Assembly (NCBI GenBank): GCA_005281725.1
Contig: SSBO01000003.1
Span: 6,324,495 to 6,388,494, forward strand
Direction: 5' to 3'
From: Wuchereria bancrofti
Taxonomy: Eukaryota > Nematoda > Chromadorea > Rhabditida > Onchocercidae
DNA: 64,000 nt
Part shown: positions 53,902 through 64,000 of the stretch, piece by piece
How positions within the stretch are numbered: the first letter of the stretch is position 1
Layout of the letters: every line of letters starts with the position of its first letter
Program-made: the position numbers and the translations under genes
Notes under the pieces: generated by a model
The model's database searches: none
Told to the model about the DNA's origin: nothing
The model's input: the letters and a program-made list of their open reading frames with translations, nothing else

Positions 53902-55007
53902 TCATTTCTTTTCTTCCTTCTTTTCATCCTCCTTTTTTTCCTCCTTCTTTTCATCTTCTTTCTTTTCCTCTTTCTTGTCCTCTTTCTACAATACACCAAT
54001 CCTCTAGATTTGGAAATTTAAATAGTTTAAAATTCCGCTACTCTTCTGCTTAGTTTAATTAGGGAAATGTAGTATTAGTTTTTTAATTAACTGAAAAATT
54101 AAACTTCGAGAAAGGGTGGAAAAATTAAGTTTCGATTAAATTCCCAAATTAAAATCAAGCTTTTGTAACAAAGCTAACCTTCTCCTCTTCCTTTTCATCT
54201 CTCTTTTCTTCCTTCTTCTCCTCCTTTCTTTCCTCCTCCTTCTTCTCCTCACCTTCCTTTTTCTCTTCGCCCTCTTTTTTCTCCTCTTCCTTTTTCTCAG
54301 CCTCTTCCTTCTTTTCATCGCCTTCTTCTTTTTTAAAATCAACGTAGAGTCTAAAAATGTGGTTCCAATCATTTTTCGTCAAACAATTAACATCTTTGCT
54401 ATTATTGTTATTACTGTGTTATCATAAAAAAAAGCCTAGGCTTACTTTACCTCTTTGTCCCATTTGGATCTCCCTTGTGATCTGACCAGCACGCTCTTGG
54501 TGCCTTGTTCTCGTCAGTCGCCTTTATATAGTATACTGCAAAGTAGTGTTTCCCACTGTCGGGTACTGTTTTTCCCGCATTGAAAGTTAACTAGAAAGTT
54601 GTCTTTGTGATATTCTCTTTATAAATGTGAACCATCAAGTTTTGCTTAAGATTCAAAAAAATTTGCAGGAACTTAGCTGGCGAAAGAATTTTACTACCAA
54701 AGATTTCTGTGCCAACCTTGACGACAGTCTCTTCACCAGGCTTCAGCGCAAAGACTGGAGGACGGATACGGAACATTTCGTTTGAGGTGCATTTCACTTT
54801 GCACGCCTGCCGATCCTGAAAGTCGCCTAGAATGATATTGAAAAGAACTTTAAGAGCGGAAGAAAAGTGAAATGAAGGAATGAAAATTGCATTGACCGAA
54901 GTAGGATTCGTAATTTTTAGTGTTGTCGGACAGGGTTCTTCTCCAAGCTTCTTCCCAACGTAGGTAATTCGTTCGCTAGGGTCAAGCTTCAGTGCAAAAT
55001 CGCCCAT
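53902..55007 (-). CDS. MSP-domain protein with Lys/Glu-rich tail
   Basis: Five exons close in frame, about 189 aa: 55007-54897, 54815-54698, 54535-54451, 54350-54179, 53985-53902. Residues about 1-105 form a major sperm protein fold: FALKLDPSERITYVGKKL, LKITNPTSDRQACKVKCTSN, FRIRPPVFALKPGEETVVKV, YYIKATDENKAPRACW. After LYVDFKKEEGDEKK the chain is almost only K, E and D to the stop, split over two exons. MSP domains form filaments in amoeboid nematode sperm, act as signals to oocytes, or link proteins in VAP-type membrane contacts. No transmembrane segment follows, so this is not a VAP. A nematode-specific accessory MSP-domain protein is likely, but the charged tail is not part of classic 127-residue MSP. 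Sperm role is inferred only. Confidence 0.88.
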
Positions 55008-57018
55008 TTTTTAGTCGTTGTCAAGTTCCTGGACCGTTTGTTTCGCCTTATCACGCTATTTAGCAATCAATCGGATCACCCGCTTCGTATGAAAGCAAAG
55101 CTGAACAATAATAATTTGGGATGCCGCATACTATTTTATTTAAATCAACCATTTTACTTTTCTTCAAACTTTTTACTTTTTATTAATTTTAATTTGCTTA
55201 AATGTGTATTCAACCAAGTGATTCCATTCGATTTTGTGTGACCGTTAAAATTATTATATGTTTGTATTTTTTTATGTAAAAAAATTCATTTCCACTTACG
55301 TATTTCAAACTGTTTCAAAGCATTGGAAATGTTTCTTTGTTTTTATATTACAAAATGCTATATGTGGGTAGAATTGATCGTGAAATCCATTGTAGGGTTT
55401 TGTGTTTCAAAGCAGCTTTACATTAATAGTATCATGTTGTCTTTGTTTAGTAAATGGATATTTCAACACGTCTTGCGTCATGCTATCCGGATTGTCCTAC
55501 CGAAAAACTTCAAACCCAGATGATCTTCTTGAATAGAAAGTGCTGATGGAATTACTTGTAACCCACATCGTTAATAAGAAATCAATCCCCATATATTATA
55601 TTTATGTAAAGCTCCGGTTTGCGATCCAGTGTCTTGTGGCATATTTATAGAGCGAGCACTTCCCTCTTTGTTTATCCCTTCCTTTGAACTTTGACATGTA
55701 CTTTGTTTCTGGTAATAATAGTGTCCAGTATTTTGCCGGAAAGTTTCCGCTATCCATTTGGATTCTAAGGATCATCGTTATAGCATTATCACGGATAGGT
55801 TTCTATAAAACGTTTCGTTTAATATTTCTGAAGTAAAAATGGATAGGGAGTTTTCGCCTTCTAAAATATTGTTTTCAAGATGTTTATGTTTGAAAAAAAT
55901 TTGAAAAGAAAATTTAAAGGCTATTAAATGTTGATGCTGAATAGCTGAATAATCGCTTTATCAAACGTAACACTGCATCTTGTATCTTGTAGAACTGATT
56001 TTAACAAGCAACTAAGTTTACCAGATCAGAATATTTGCAATCAATTTTGTCCTGTAAAAAGTGTAAAAAGGTGATTTCTGCGTTGTCAACAAGAAATTTT
56101 GGCTGATATCTTCAATTATTCCCAAAACATCCGCAAAAGGTGTTTTCTTCGTACTTTTAGTAAGTGCTAAACATATGATACAGTTCAAGATATTAGTCAT
56201 CAAAACATTCGGTTAAAATACTGGCCAATTAGTAAACCAAATACTGACATATGATAGACTCACTGATTGAAGAAACGGAATTTGGAAAATCATCAACAAC
56301 AGCTGGTTAATGTTAATAAAACATCACTCAAAAATTTTCCGGAAAACATAGTGGCATGAAAAAAAAAATGCTTTAGATCTAGAGAAAGATTCAGAGATAT
56401 TTAGGGTTATGATTTTTATGATAGTATTTGGAAATCATGACAGGAGGATATTTAAATTCCATATAAGAATATTTGTGCTCTGCGTATGTGTTCACAGTGC
56501 AAACGGATCTATTCATGGTTGTTACATTTTTTAGAATAATTCACTTGTATTTTTAGATGGAAGATTCTCAGCTGAAATTAAATTGATAAAATATTCTTCG
56601 AAAAGTATTGCAGGAAATAGAAATTTCTAACTGCGATTATCGATCTGAAAATGAAAAGATATTTGAAAGTATTTCAGAATCGTTATCTCATTGTAACATA
56701 TAGTTGGTACACTTATATTACTTTCTCCTTCAAATTCTGTAGTGACCTTTTTTTACATTGTTCGCAATTCTGATCGTCATATTCGTTGACCTTTGAGACG
56801 CTCCTTACATCAAACTACATACATCATCTTATCCAACTTTTCGTCCCTATCTATTCCCTCGACTTTCTTCTCCCGAAATACTTGATGACCATATCTATTC
56901 ATAAGTGAATCATAAAGAGTAAACAGTTTCAGTGAAGCCTCCTTCGATTTCCTCTTCCTCTTTCTCATTCACTTCAATTATTCGTCTTCTGCTCAGCGAC
57001 TCCATTCTTCGTTCAACA
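55008..57018. other. Divergent intergenic region (MSP gene / CC gene 1)
   Basis: About 2 kb holding the promoters of both flanking genes. No exon chain or RNA gene supported. The short frames at 55038-55523 (+) are hydrophobic and composition-driven. Confidence 0.45.
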
Positions 57019-58172
57019 ATGTCCAGTACTTTCATACAGATCACCACTGTGGTTACAATTTTAACTTTCTCAGCCATTTTCGGGAATGCACTTTCACGAG
57101 GTACCGACTTTACTAATGCACTAAAATTAAATAACTTATACATATTCAATTTGTATGGCTGACATTTATTCATTGTATTACTCTTTGTAAGAGTATTAGC
57201 GGAGATGATTGAGTGCAGTAAAGAAGGCTTTGGAAAACACAAAAACGTAGAATAGTTCTTGTCGTTATGCCTCATTGTCATCTTTGAATTTCGTTAAAAT
57301 AATGAAGACATTAACTAATATGACTTACATTGACTTTCTGGGTAAAAATTTCATAGAAAATTCCAAACTGAAAGATTTCGTGTTGAAAATTTGTAAATTA
57401 AAAAATTTCATGATTTTCTTATTAATGATACCGATCTTTGAACATGAAGTAAACATTTCAAAGTTACTGTTTTTTGTAGACCATTTCGAATATGTTATGA
57501 ACGGAATGTAGTGAAAAATTAGATCAAGAAGAGTTTCAGGATCGAAAGTAAAAGAACCGAAAGATCCAGGATTTTGTTTAGGTGCATTTAATTTCTGTGC
57601 TGAAGGCTACACATGCAAAAAAATAAAGTGTGTTGAAGAAGAAAGCCAAAAGATTAAAGGTTGATTTTTTAACAGATCGCTATTTGTTTTTTAAAATAAA
57701 ATGAGAAATTTGTATACATTAATTGTCCCATATTAAATAGACCGCTAACACTGCCATAAAACCCTAAATATGCAGTATATGGTTTTGAAAAAAGAGCATC
57801 ACCGGGTTTTAATGGTCAAGAAATTTTGAATGTATTCGATGATAGATAGCATTGCATTTAACTGATTCTTCTTTGTTTTGGTTATAAATACATTTTATTT
57901 AAATTGACATAAAATTACAGAATCTTATAAGTTTTAACACTGAAGTTTTTGCTTTTATCGTCTAGCGATGATATAATCACTGCAAATTTCAATACTGTAC
58001 CAATTCGTAAAACAGTTAAATATGAATTCTCCTAAGTAGTAAGTTAACCCTTCTGGAGATTTTCTTTATTCTTATTTCTTCAGGTAAAAGCATTGGTCCA
58101 TGTCTCCGAGGCTTATGTCCAAGCAATTCCATATGTTATGCCAGGAATAATAGATGCTACTTGACAGAATAA
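57019..58172 (+). CDS. Secreted CC-module protein 1
   Basis: Three exons, about 96 aa: 57019-57100, 57540-57659, 58084-58172. All junctions are phase 1 (split Gly). Exon 1 is a signal peptide (MSSTFIQITTVVTILTFSA, cleavage likely near FGNALS), after a trans-splice-like acceptor at 56996. Exon 2 encodes a cysteine module DPGFCLGAFNFCAEGYTC followed by KKIKC. Exon 3 encodes IGPCLRGLCPSNSIC, then YARNNRC and the stop. The GPC-x3-LCP-x4-C-x6-C pattern is that of the nematode CC domain family (Pfam CC, four conserved Cys). No membrane segment or GPI signal after the modules, so the product should be secreted. Function unknown; the modular exons could allow duplication or alternative use. A close relative follows 1.15 kb downstream. 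Confidence 0.7.
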
Positions 58173-59324
58173 TCCAACAAACATTTTATGATCTTTGGAT
58201 GAAAAATGTTATTCTTCAATCTTTGTTCGCCCAATCCTCAATACTCCGACTACTTTTTGTTGCATTTTTTCATATTTTATTGAGTTTCATTCAAAGTAAG
58301 GCTGCGAACAGAATTGTTTGTTTACATACTGCAATGTTGTTTCACAATTTTAATGTACATATTTATCCGAATAACAGTCGAGAAAGAGTTTTTATACTGC
58401 ATCTTTCATCCGATATTCTTTTTGTATTAGTGGAATTCACTCTTTTTTCGACTATCCTTTGGATCTGACTGATATTTACTTCTATTTCTACATTGAGATA
58501 AGTTAAAACTTACTAAATCTATTACAGCTCATTGAATGTCGCTTATTTCTTTTTCACCAAGCAATGATTCTGGAGATCATGTATTTTTCTTCTTGAAATC
58601 TAAAAAAGGAGAAATGGTTGATTTCGTAATTTTCGTTTTGTAACTTTTATATGATCAGATATGTATTTGTATTTTTCCTTGTGAGAAAGAAATAAGCGAG
58701 ATTCAACTACACGTAGCCATCAATTAAAAACTTCCATATAAAGCTGTCAGATATATTTCAAAAGGAATAAATCCAAAATATATGATTTATCAGCCATTAT
58801 GAAAATGAATTAACTTTTAAAACCTAGTACTTCTTGTGAAAGAAAAAGAAATCAGTATATTCTGTTTTAAATTTGCATTTGTAAAATTAAGCAAAATTAA
58901 ACAGTACTATAAAGAGATTTTGTAGCGATGCTCTTTGGTCGTATCAACTTTTCCCTGTATCTTTTGTGCTTCGTAAAGAAAAGTTCTTATTTATTTAGCA
59001 ATTAACGCTTCCCAATTACAAATTAAATCGGATAGTTAATAAGAGCAGCAATTTACTTCTCTCTGTATCTTCATTTTGTAAGCATTTCAATTATCAAAGC
59101 AAACAAGAAAAAGCATCTTACTCGACACTATATCAAACAAATTGCATCATTATCATCCATACCCACTCACTGCACAATTTAAATAATCCTGTCATTTTGT
59201 CCGTTTTCTCACTCTTTTTAAATATCAACATAACAAAAAAGGTATAAAACTCATTTTTCATCTCCCTTCATTACAAAATTCTACGTTCAGTTCAATTTCA
59301 AGAAACCATTTACAACACTCTCTG
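58173..59324. other. Spacer between the tandem CC-module genes
   Basis: Gene 1 3'UTR and gene 2 promoter. AT-rich; no further CC-module exon found on either strand. Confidence 0.45.
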
Positions 59325-60390
59325 ATGTCAACTACCAGAACAATCTTTATAATGATTTCGATAGTTTTTATTACTTCAGCACTTCCAACAGGTATTCCAT
59401 CTTCAACATTATCATTAAAACATTGGAATATACTATTCCTCATTTTTTAACAATTCACTTGTCTTAGAATAATAACAATCACATGCACATTTGGTGTCTA
59501 ATAAATTAGTACGACGTTAATGTCACATAAAAAATTTTTGAAGTATTTTTCCTCAAGCAGGTAATCTACTAGTTCTAATCATTAAAGCCATAAGGAATTT
59601 TTTTTGAAAGAATAGAAATTCTGAGAATAGTGCTGCTGATAAACAGCGGTATGTTAAATTATTAAAGTGAAACTTCATACTCGCTATGGCTTTCATTGGT
59701 AAATTAGCCTATTATATTTGTTAATCCTTAATTTCCACACTTAGCTTTCCATTTCTAGCCAAAATTTCGTACTAATTAGAAACATTAAACTGTCCTAATA
59801 CCGAAATGTTTAAACATTAATTTATTTTTGAATGGATATACGGAACTATTGTATTATAGATACGAAACCAGAAAAGCTGGAGAAAATAGGCCCGTGCGTG
59901 AACAATCTCTGCCCTGCTGAGTATAAATGCATAAATGACGAGTGCGTCAAAAACCAAACTCCCTCTGAGAATCTTATAAAAGGTTAAGAATCTTCCCTTA
60001 CAACTAATTAACGAGCATAGAGAAAAGACTCAACCATTTCGCATCCAGTTCGCAGATAAGTTTGTCATCTCGCAATAAATGGAATTCCTTCGGTTTGTGG
60101 GTAAAGCCATTACAAAATACCTTTCAACATGAAAAAAAATCAGAACGAATAAGCTAGTAGAGAGTAATCACAAATCATTGTAGACAGGGAAGATTCACTG
60201 CATGAAGTGTTTGTTTATTTTTTAATCAGCACTAACTGTCGAAATTTCGGTGCAATTTTTAGGAAGAAATGTCGGCCCGTGCATCAATGGCCTGTGCCCG
60301 GGAAACCACACTTGCTACAATGATCTTTGTTATAATACTAACATGACAGTTAATGTGATGTGCGAAGGTGACTGCGTAACGATCACTTAA
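59325..60390 (+). CDS. Secreted CC-module protein 2
   Basis: Three exons, about 105 aa: 59325-59391, 59860-59982, 60263-60390, all joined in phase 1 like its neighbour. Exon 1 is a signal peptide (MSTTRTIFIMISIVFITSAL, then PTG), preceded by a TTCAG acceptor at 59290 that could be trans-spliced. Exon 2 has IGPCVNNLCPAEYKC then INDEC; exon 3 has VGPCINGLCPGNHTC then YNDLC and an extra pair (MCEGDC) before the stop. The GPCxNxLCPxxxxCxNDxC modules are nearer to each other than to those of gene 1. Sequons NQT, NHT and NMT suggest N-glycosylation. Alternatively, exons 59860 and 60263 could be spliced to the gene 1 signal exon, since the phases match. Function unknown. Confidence 0.72.
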
Positions 60391-61190
60391 AATCAGCTAA
60401 TAGGTATATTCCAGTTGTGGTAATTTCTCTTTTTACCTTCTCAATTATTTATATGAACGTGTTGAAATCGAAATATTCCTTTTAAATCAGTTCTTGACTC
60501 ACCCACTGTGAAATACATCCTAAATTATCCAGCTTATTTTCTGGTGAAGATTCCACAAATTCTTATGTTAAATTTATTATGCTACTACTGTGTATTTTAT
60601 TCCTATATGATTTACAGTTTGATAAAAAAACTTCCATAAGGAAATTAAGTCAAAAACTTGATAAAAAAGTAATTGATGCATGATACATGTAAGTGAACTA
60701 CTTCTCTGCACTTGAAACAATAATCTTTTGGAAATAACTTTGATTCACACAACAATTCATCGTTTATGCTTCATCGATAACGATGAAATAAATCTAACCA
60801 CAGAGATTTTTGATAAGATTGTAAAAGTCGCTTCGCTGTCTCTCACTTCCACTGATTCTGCACATTCTACATTTTCCGACAATTTTAAATGTATGATTGC
60901 TCCTGAACATACAGTCACATACAACCAAATACAGCCATGTCTGCAAGAATTCCGGAACTAGGTAAACACCTCCTACCTATACTATAAAGAAAAATAAGTG
61001 ACATACTTCTTCCAGTTCATCTTGCGACAAAGAATAGAGGAAAATTTAAAAAAGTGCTAAGTATAATAATAGGGATAAATCGATGATTAGGAAATCAAGA
61101 GTAATAAATTTACACACAAAAAGACAAAAAACTGACTGAGATCATGATGAAATAATTAAATAAGAATGAATCTTATAAAATTCAACTTTT
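60391..61190. other. Convergent spacer
   Basis: 3'UTRs of CC gene 2 (+) and the coiled-coil gene (-). The 77-codon plus-strand frame at 60728-60961 starts at a non-ATG codon and has no signal peptide, module or domain; not called. Confidence 0.4.
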
Positions 61191-64000
61191 TTATTCCTTT
61201 CCAGATAAATATTCTCGATATTCAGTCACATCTTCATCATATTTTCGCAAAAATTCTATTCGCTGTGCAGCTTTTTTTGCCATCTGCGCTTCCATTGCAG
61301 ATTTAGTTTTATCATATTCTTTTAATAGAATTTCTAGTCGCTGAAACAAAAAGTAAGAAAATATTCCAAGCTTTTACAAAATATATTTGAATGTCGCACG
61401 GAACGATATATCATTTAAATAGAAAACTAGAAAATTGCTCAAACGTTAAGGAAGATTGGAAAAAAAGAAGAGATAAGCGTATAAGTCCGTTACTTGTAAA
61501 GTGCAGAAGATATCTCATGCTGCAATTCCTCATTTTTTCACTTTTCATCGCCTTTTAGAAGAGCGGAAGAAAATTTTAGCTTTGACTCACCTACTCTCAC
61601 AATATCTTAAACTTACCGCACTTTGTTTCTTCGTAAGTTCCAATTCCTTCTGTCCAATTTCTAGATGCCCAACACGTTTTGCATGTTTCAACTCGTCAAC
61701 TTTCATTTCACTCCGTAACTCACTATCCACAACTTCATCTAGTGATTTCAGATGAGCATAACGTTGCATTACTTCTGCAGAAAAATAAACATGTTATGTT
61801 TCACAATGAAATTCACTTTCAAAATATGACAAAATGTGAAGAAAAGTACGATGCATTTATTATTATAAACCAGGGATTTTGGATGGCAAATAATCTATAC
61901 CGTCACAACTTCGTTCATAATCCCTCACAGACTGTGTTAACTGTTTTTTCTGCTCTGCCTCAGCTTTCGTCTCAAGCAGCAATTCCTGTAATGGAAAAAA
62001 TCCTTTCCAAATAAATAAAAAAAAAAGTTTAAGATACTATAAAAACATTACTACGGCAGATCATTTGGGTTCTTCTCTAGTTTTTTACTAATTTCATTCC
62101 TTGTATAGCTTCACTTATGATGGTTTTTGTAAAGGAGCCGACAAGTTTTAGTGACACCGTGTAGTCTATTGTCTGGTCAGTATTTCATAAAAAATGATAT
62201 ATGTCAAAATACAGCAAACAAAAGAAGAATCAATGATGCAAATTTGAAGCTTAAAGGGAAAAGGAATTCAAACACTTTCAAGAAAATGATCCACATGTCT
62301 CATCAAAATTAAAAAAATACCATTCTTAGCATTCGTTCAGATACAGAGTAATACCTTTTGCATTCAAAAGAGATATAATTAGCAATTAACGGTAAACTTA
62401 CATCCAACTTCTCACTCGTCAGCTTGGCCAACTTAGCTCTTAACACGAACCACTCACGTTGCGCCATTAGATAACATACATCAAACCAATTAGCTTCTTT
62501 TTTTGATAGCTGAATTTTACAAAGATTTAAAAATGATTTCTAATATGACACCTGATGGACAGAATGAATACAGAGGAAATAAAAAAGAAGTCACAAAGAA
62601 TTAAAAAGAAATCGACCATGTGCGCATCATCTAAAATATCCTTCCATCAAGAAACTTTCAGTAATTGAACAAAATTTGCTGTAAGCTGAAAATTAAACAA
62701 TAACAATGAATGTGACAAACTTTTCTAGGATTTAACGTTCTTATACATTCGGCGATTTTCCTGTTGTTGCAATTTGGAAGCTGCATGTTAATTAGACCTT
62801 TACATCTGAAACAATAGATTTTTTTCCGAAATTACATCCCGAAATTGAATAAATTTTAATTCATTTCTCTTTCCTTCTTATCTTGCACTATGTAAGAACA
62901 AATTTGACGAAATGGCACTAAAAGAAATGGAAATTGCAAAGAACAAAAAAAGTTAAACCTATCGACAACTTCAGCGATACGTTTACGTAAATTTGTAGTT
63001 GCCAACTGCTTGAGCTCCATAATTTGCGGTTGCTCATTTAGCTTAATTCGTAAACATGGTATTGTTCGAAAATTGATATTGAATCCCACAGTATCAACAC
63101 GACTCGTCAGGAAGCTTGACTCATTCCCCAAAGCTGCTGTGACAATTTCAGAGCGACGCGAAGATAGTGAAGACGATTCAATGTAGGACTGCTCAAGAGT
63201 CGTATGTAGTTCGTTATTGAAGCATTCTGTTGTTGAAAATAAATTTCACTAAGTTATATTGACATATGCAATATCGGACTATTATAACTATTATCATCTA
63301 CTTCGTTATATGTCGTTGAAGTATATATTACTACTTTGCAAACAGAAATGTCTTTTAAATTTGAAGTTCTTTTGACTTTAATGTCAGCTTTCAGTAATTG
63401 GCAAACATCCCATGTTATCTACAACAAATTCATCGTTCTAAGTGAAAATTCAACTTTCTACATGAGGAATCACCTTGACTTCCGAGTTCATTCGAGTGAA
63501 ATAACGGTTCTGGCATGGGAATATCGTACAACATATCGACATTATCAGTAGCATCAGCAGAAAGTTCCGATAAAGTGAATACTCCAGAGTGATTTAAGCT
63601 ATTACGTAATCGATGTTTGATTTCAGTCAAAACCTTAAATAAAATGGATTAAATAGTAAATCGTACTGTATTTTAAGAATCTCAGTACTTTTTAAACATT
63701 ACTACCTATACATTTGCATTACTACTTTTGAATAATAAAATTACACACTTCCAAGATTGGATTTAAGCTAACCTTATCAGTAGACTTATCAATATTCGCT
63801 GTATTTTCAGAAGTATTTGCTGAATCTGCTTTATCCTAAAAATAATCACAATGACATTTGTATAAACGTTTAAAAAATTGTTTTTCAATTTTGTCACAAT
63901 TTGCAATTGACTTTTGAATCAAAAGAAAAAAAGAATTTAAACAAATAATAAGGATCGAAGCAACCTTTGCAGCAGCAACTCTTGGTGACCCAACCAGTAA
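61191..64000 (-). CDS. Unrecognised coiled-coil protein (3' part)
   Basis: Partial; the 5' end lies beyond the window. Exons: 64000-63965, 63835-63773, 63633-63474, 63226-62959, 62509-62402, 61985-61901, 61774-61617, 61340-61191. The junction between 62959 and 62509 is uncertain (leftover two bases, so a short exon near 62700-62810 may be missing). The N-terminal part in view is polar and Ser/Thr-rich (SPRVAAAK, DKADSANTSEN). Then come IKHRLRNSLNHSGVFTLSEL and a folded-looking segment VDTVGFNINFRTIPCLRIKL. The rest is helical: MELKQLATTNLRKRI, AQREWFVLRAKLAKLTSEKL, ETKAEAEQKKQLTQSV, DELKHAKRVGHLEIGQKELE, and a final LRKYDEDVTEYREYLSGKE. The pattern suits a cytoskeletal, kinetochore or trafficking scaffold, but I do not recognise the family and assign no function. 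Confidence 0.7.

Noticed and set aside
55038..55523. Hydrophobic small frames between the MSP and CC genes
   Set aside because: Composition follows the T-rich sequence; no signal-peptide-plus-module layout and no splice partner.

Overview
The window is AT-rich eukaryotic nuclear DNA with many short exons, U2-type introns with TTTCAG-like acceptors, and several likely trans-splice acceptors just upstream of start codons. Gene content points to a nematode: a major sperm protein (MSP) domain gene, CC-module secreted proteins, a transmembrane copine, and a U6 snRNA with the nematode-type 5' hairpin. The base composition and intron style suggest a filarial/spirurid worm, but the species cannot be fixed from this stretch. 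All gene models below were built by hand, joining exons on splice signals, reading-frame continuity and remembered family conservation.

Layout. 1-820 (+): 3' end of an RNF11-type RING-H2 ubiquitin ligase. 3274-8625 (+): a copine-domain protein with an N-terminal membrane segment, resembling the muscle-adhesion CPNA-1 class. 9782-15441 (-): an ACAP/centaurin-beta Arf GAP (BAR, PH, ArfGAP, ankyrin). 16928-18851 (-): Elongator subunit ELP5. 19570-30961 (-): a 33-exon Mi-2/CHD4 chromatin remodeller, about 1840 aa. 33480-33583 (+): U6 snRNA. The sparse stretch 31-39 kb holds U6 and a 170-base assembly gap (35861-36030). 39016-41717 (+): a MADF-BESS transcription factor. 46927-52592 (-): replicative helicase subunit MCM2. 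53902-55007 (-): an MSP-domain protein with a Lys/Glu-rich tail. 57019-58172 and 59325-60390 (+): two tandem, small, secreted, cysteine-rich proteins built from phase-1 exon modules of the CC-domain type. 61191-64000 (-): the 3' part of an unrecognised coiled-coil gene.

Most genes are conserved housekeeping or regulatory genes (chromatin, replication, tRNA modification, membrane traffic). They are not obviously one pathway, though Mi-2, ELP5 and ACAP run in the same direction. The most novel material is the tandem CC-module secreted pair. Next come three odd splice junctions in otherwise highly conserved genes: an AT-AG junction in Mi-2, a GC-AG junction in MCM2, and a one-base phase conflict in MCM2. 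An 81-codon orphan reading frame and a diverged repeat pair lie in the 42-46.9 kb interval.
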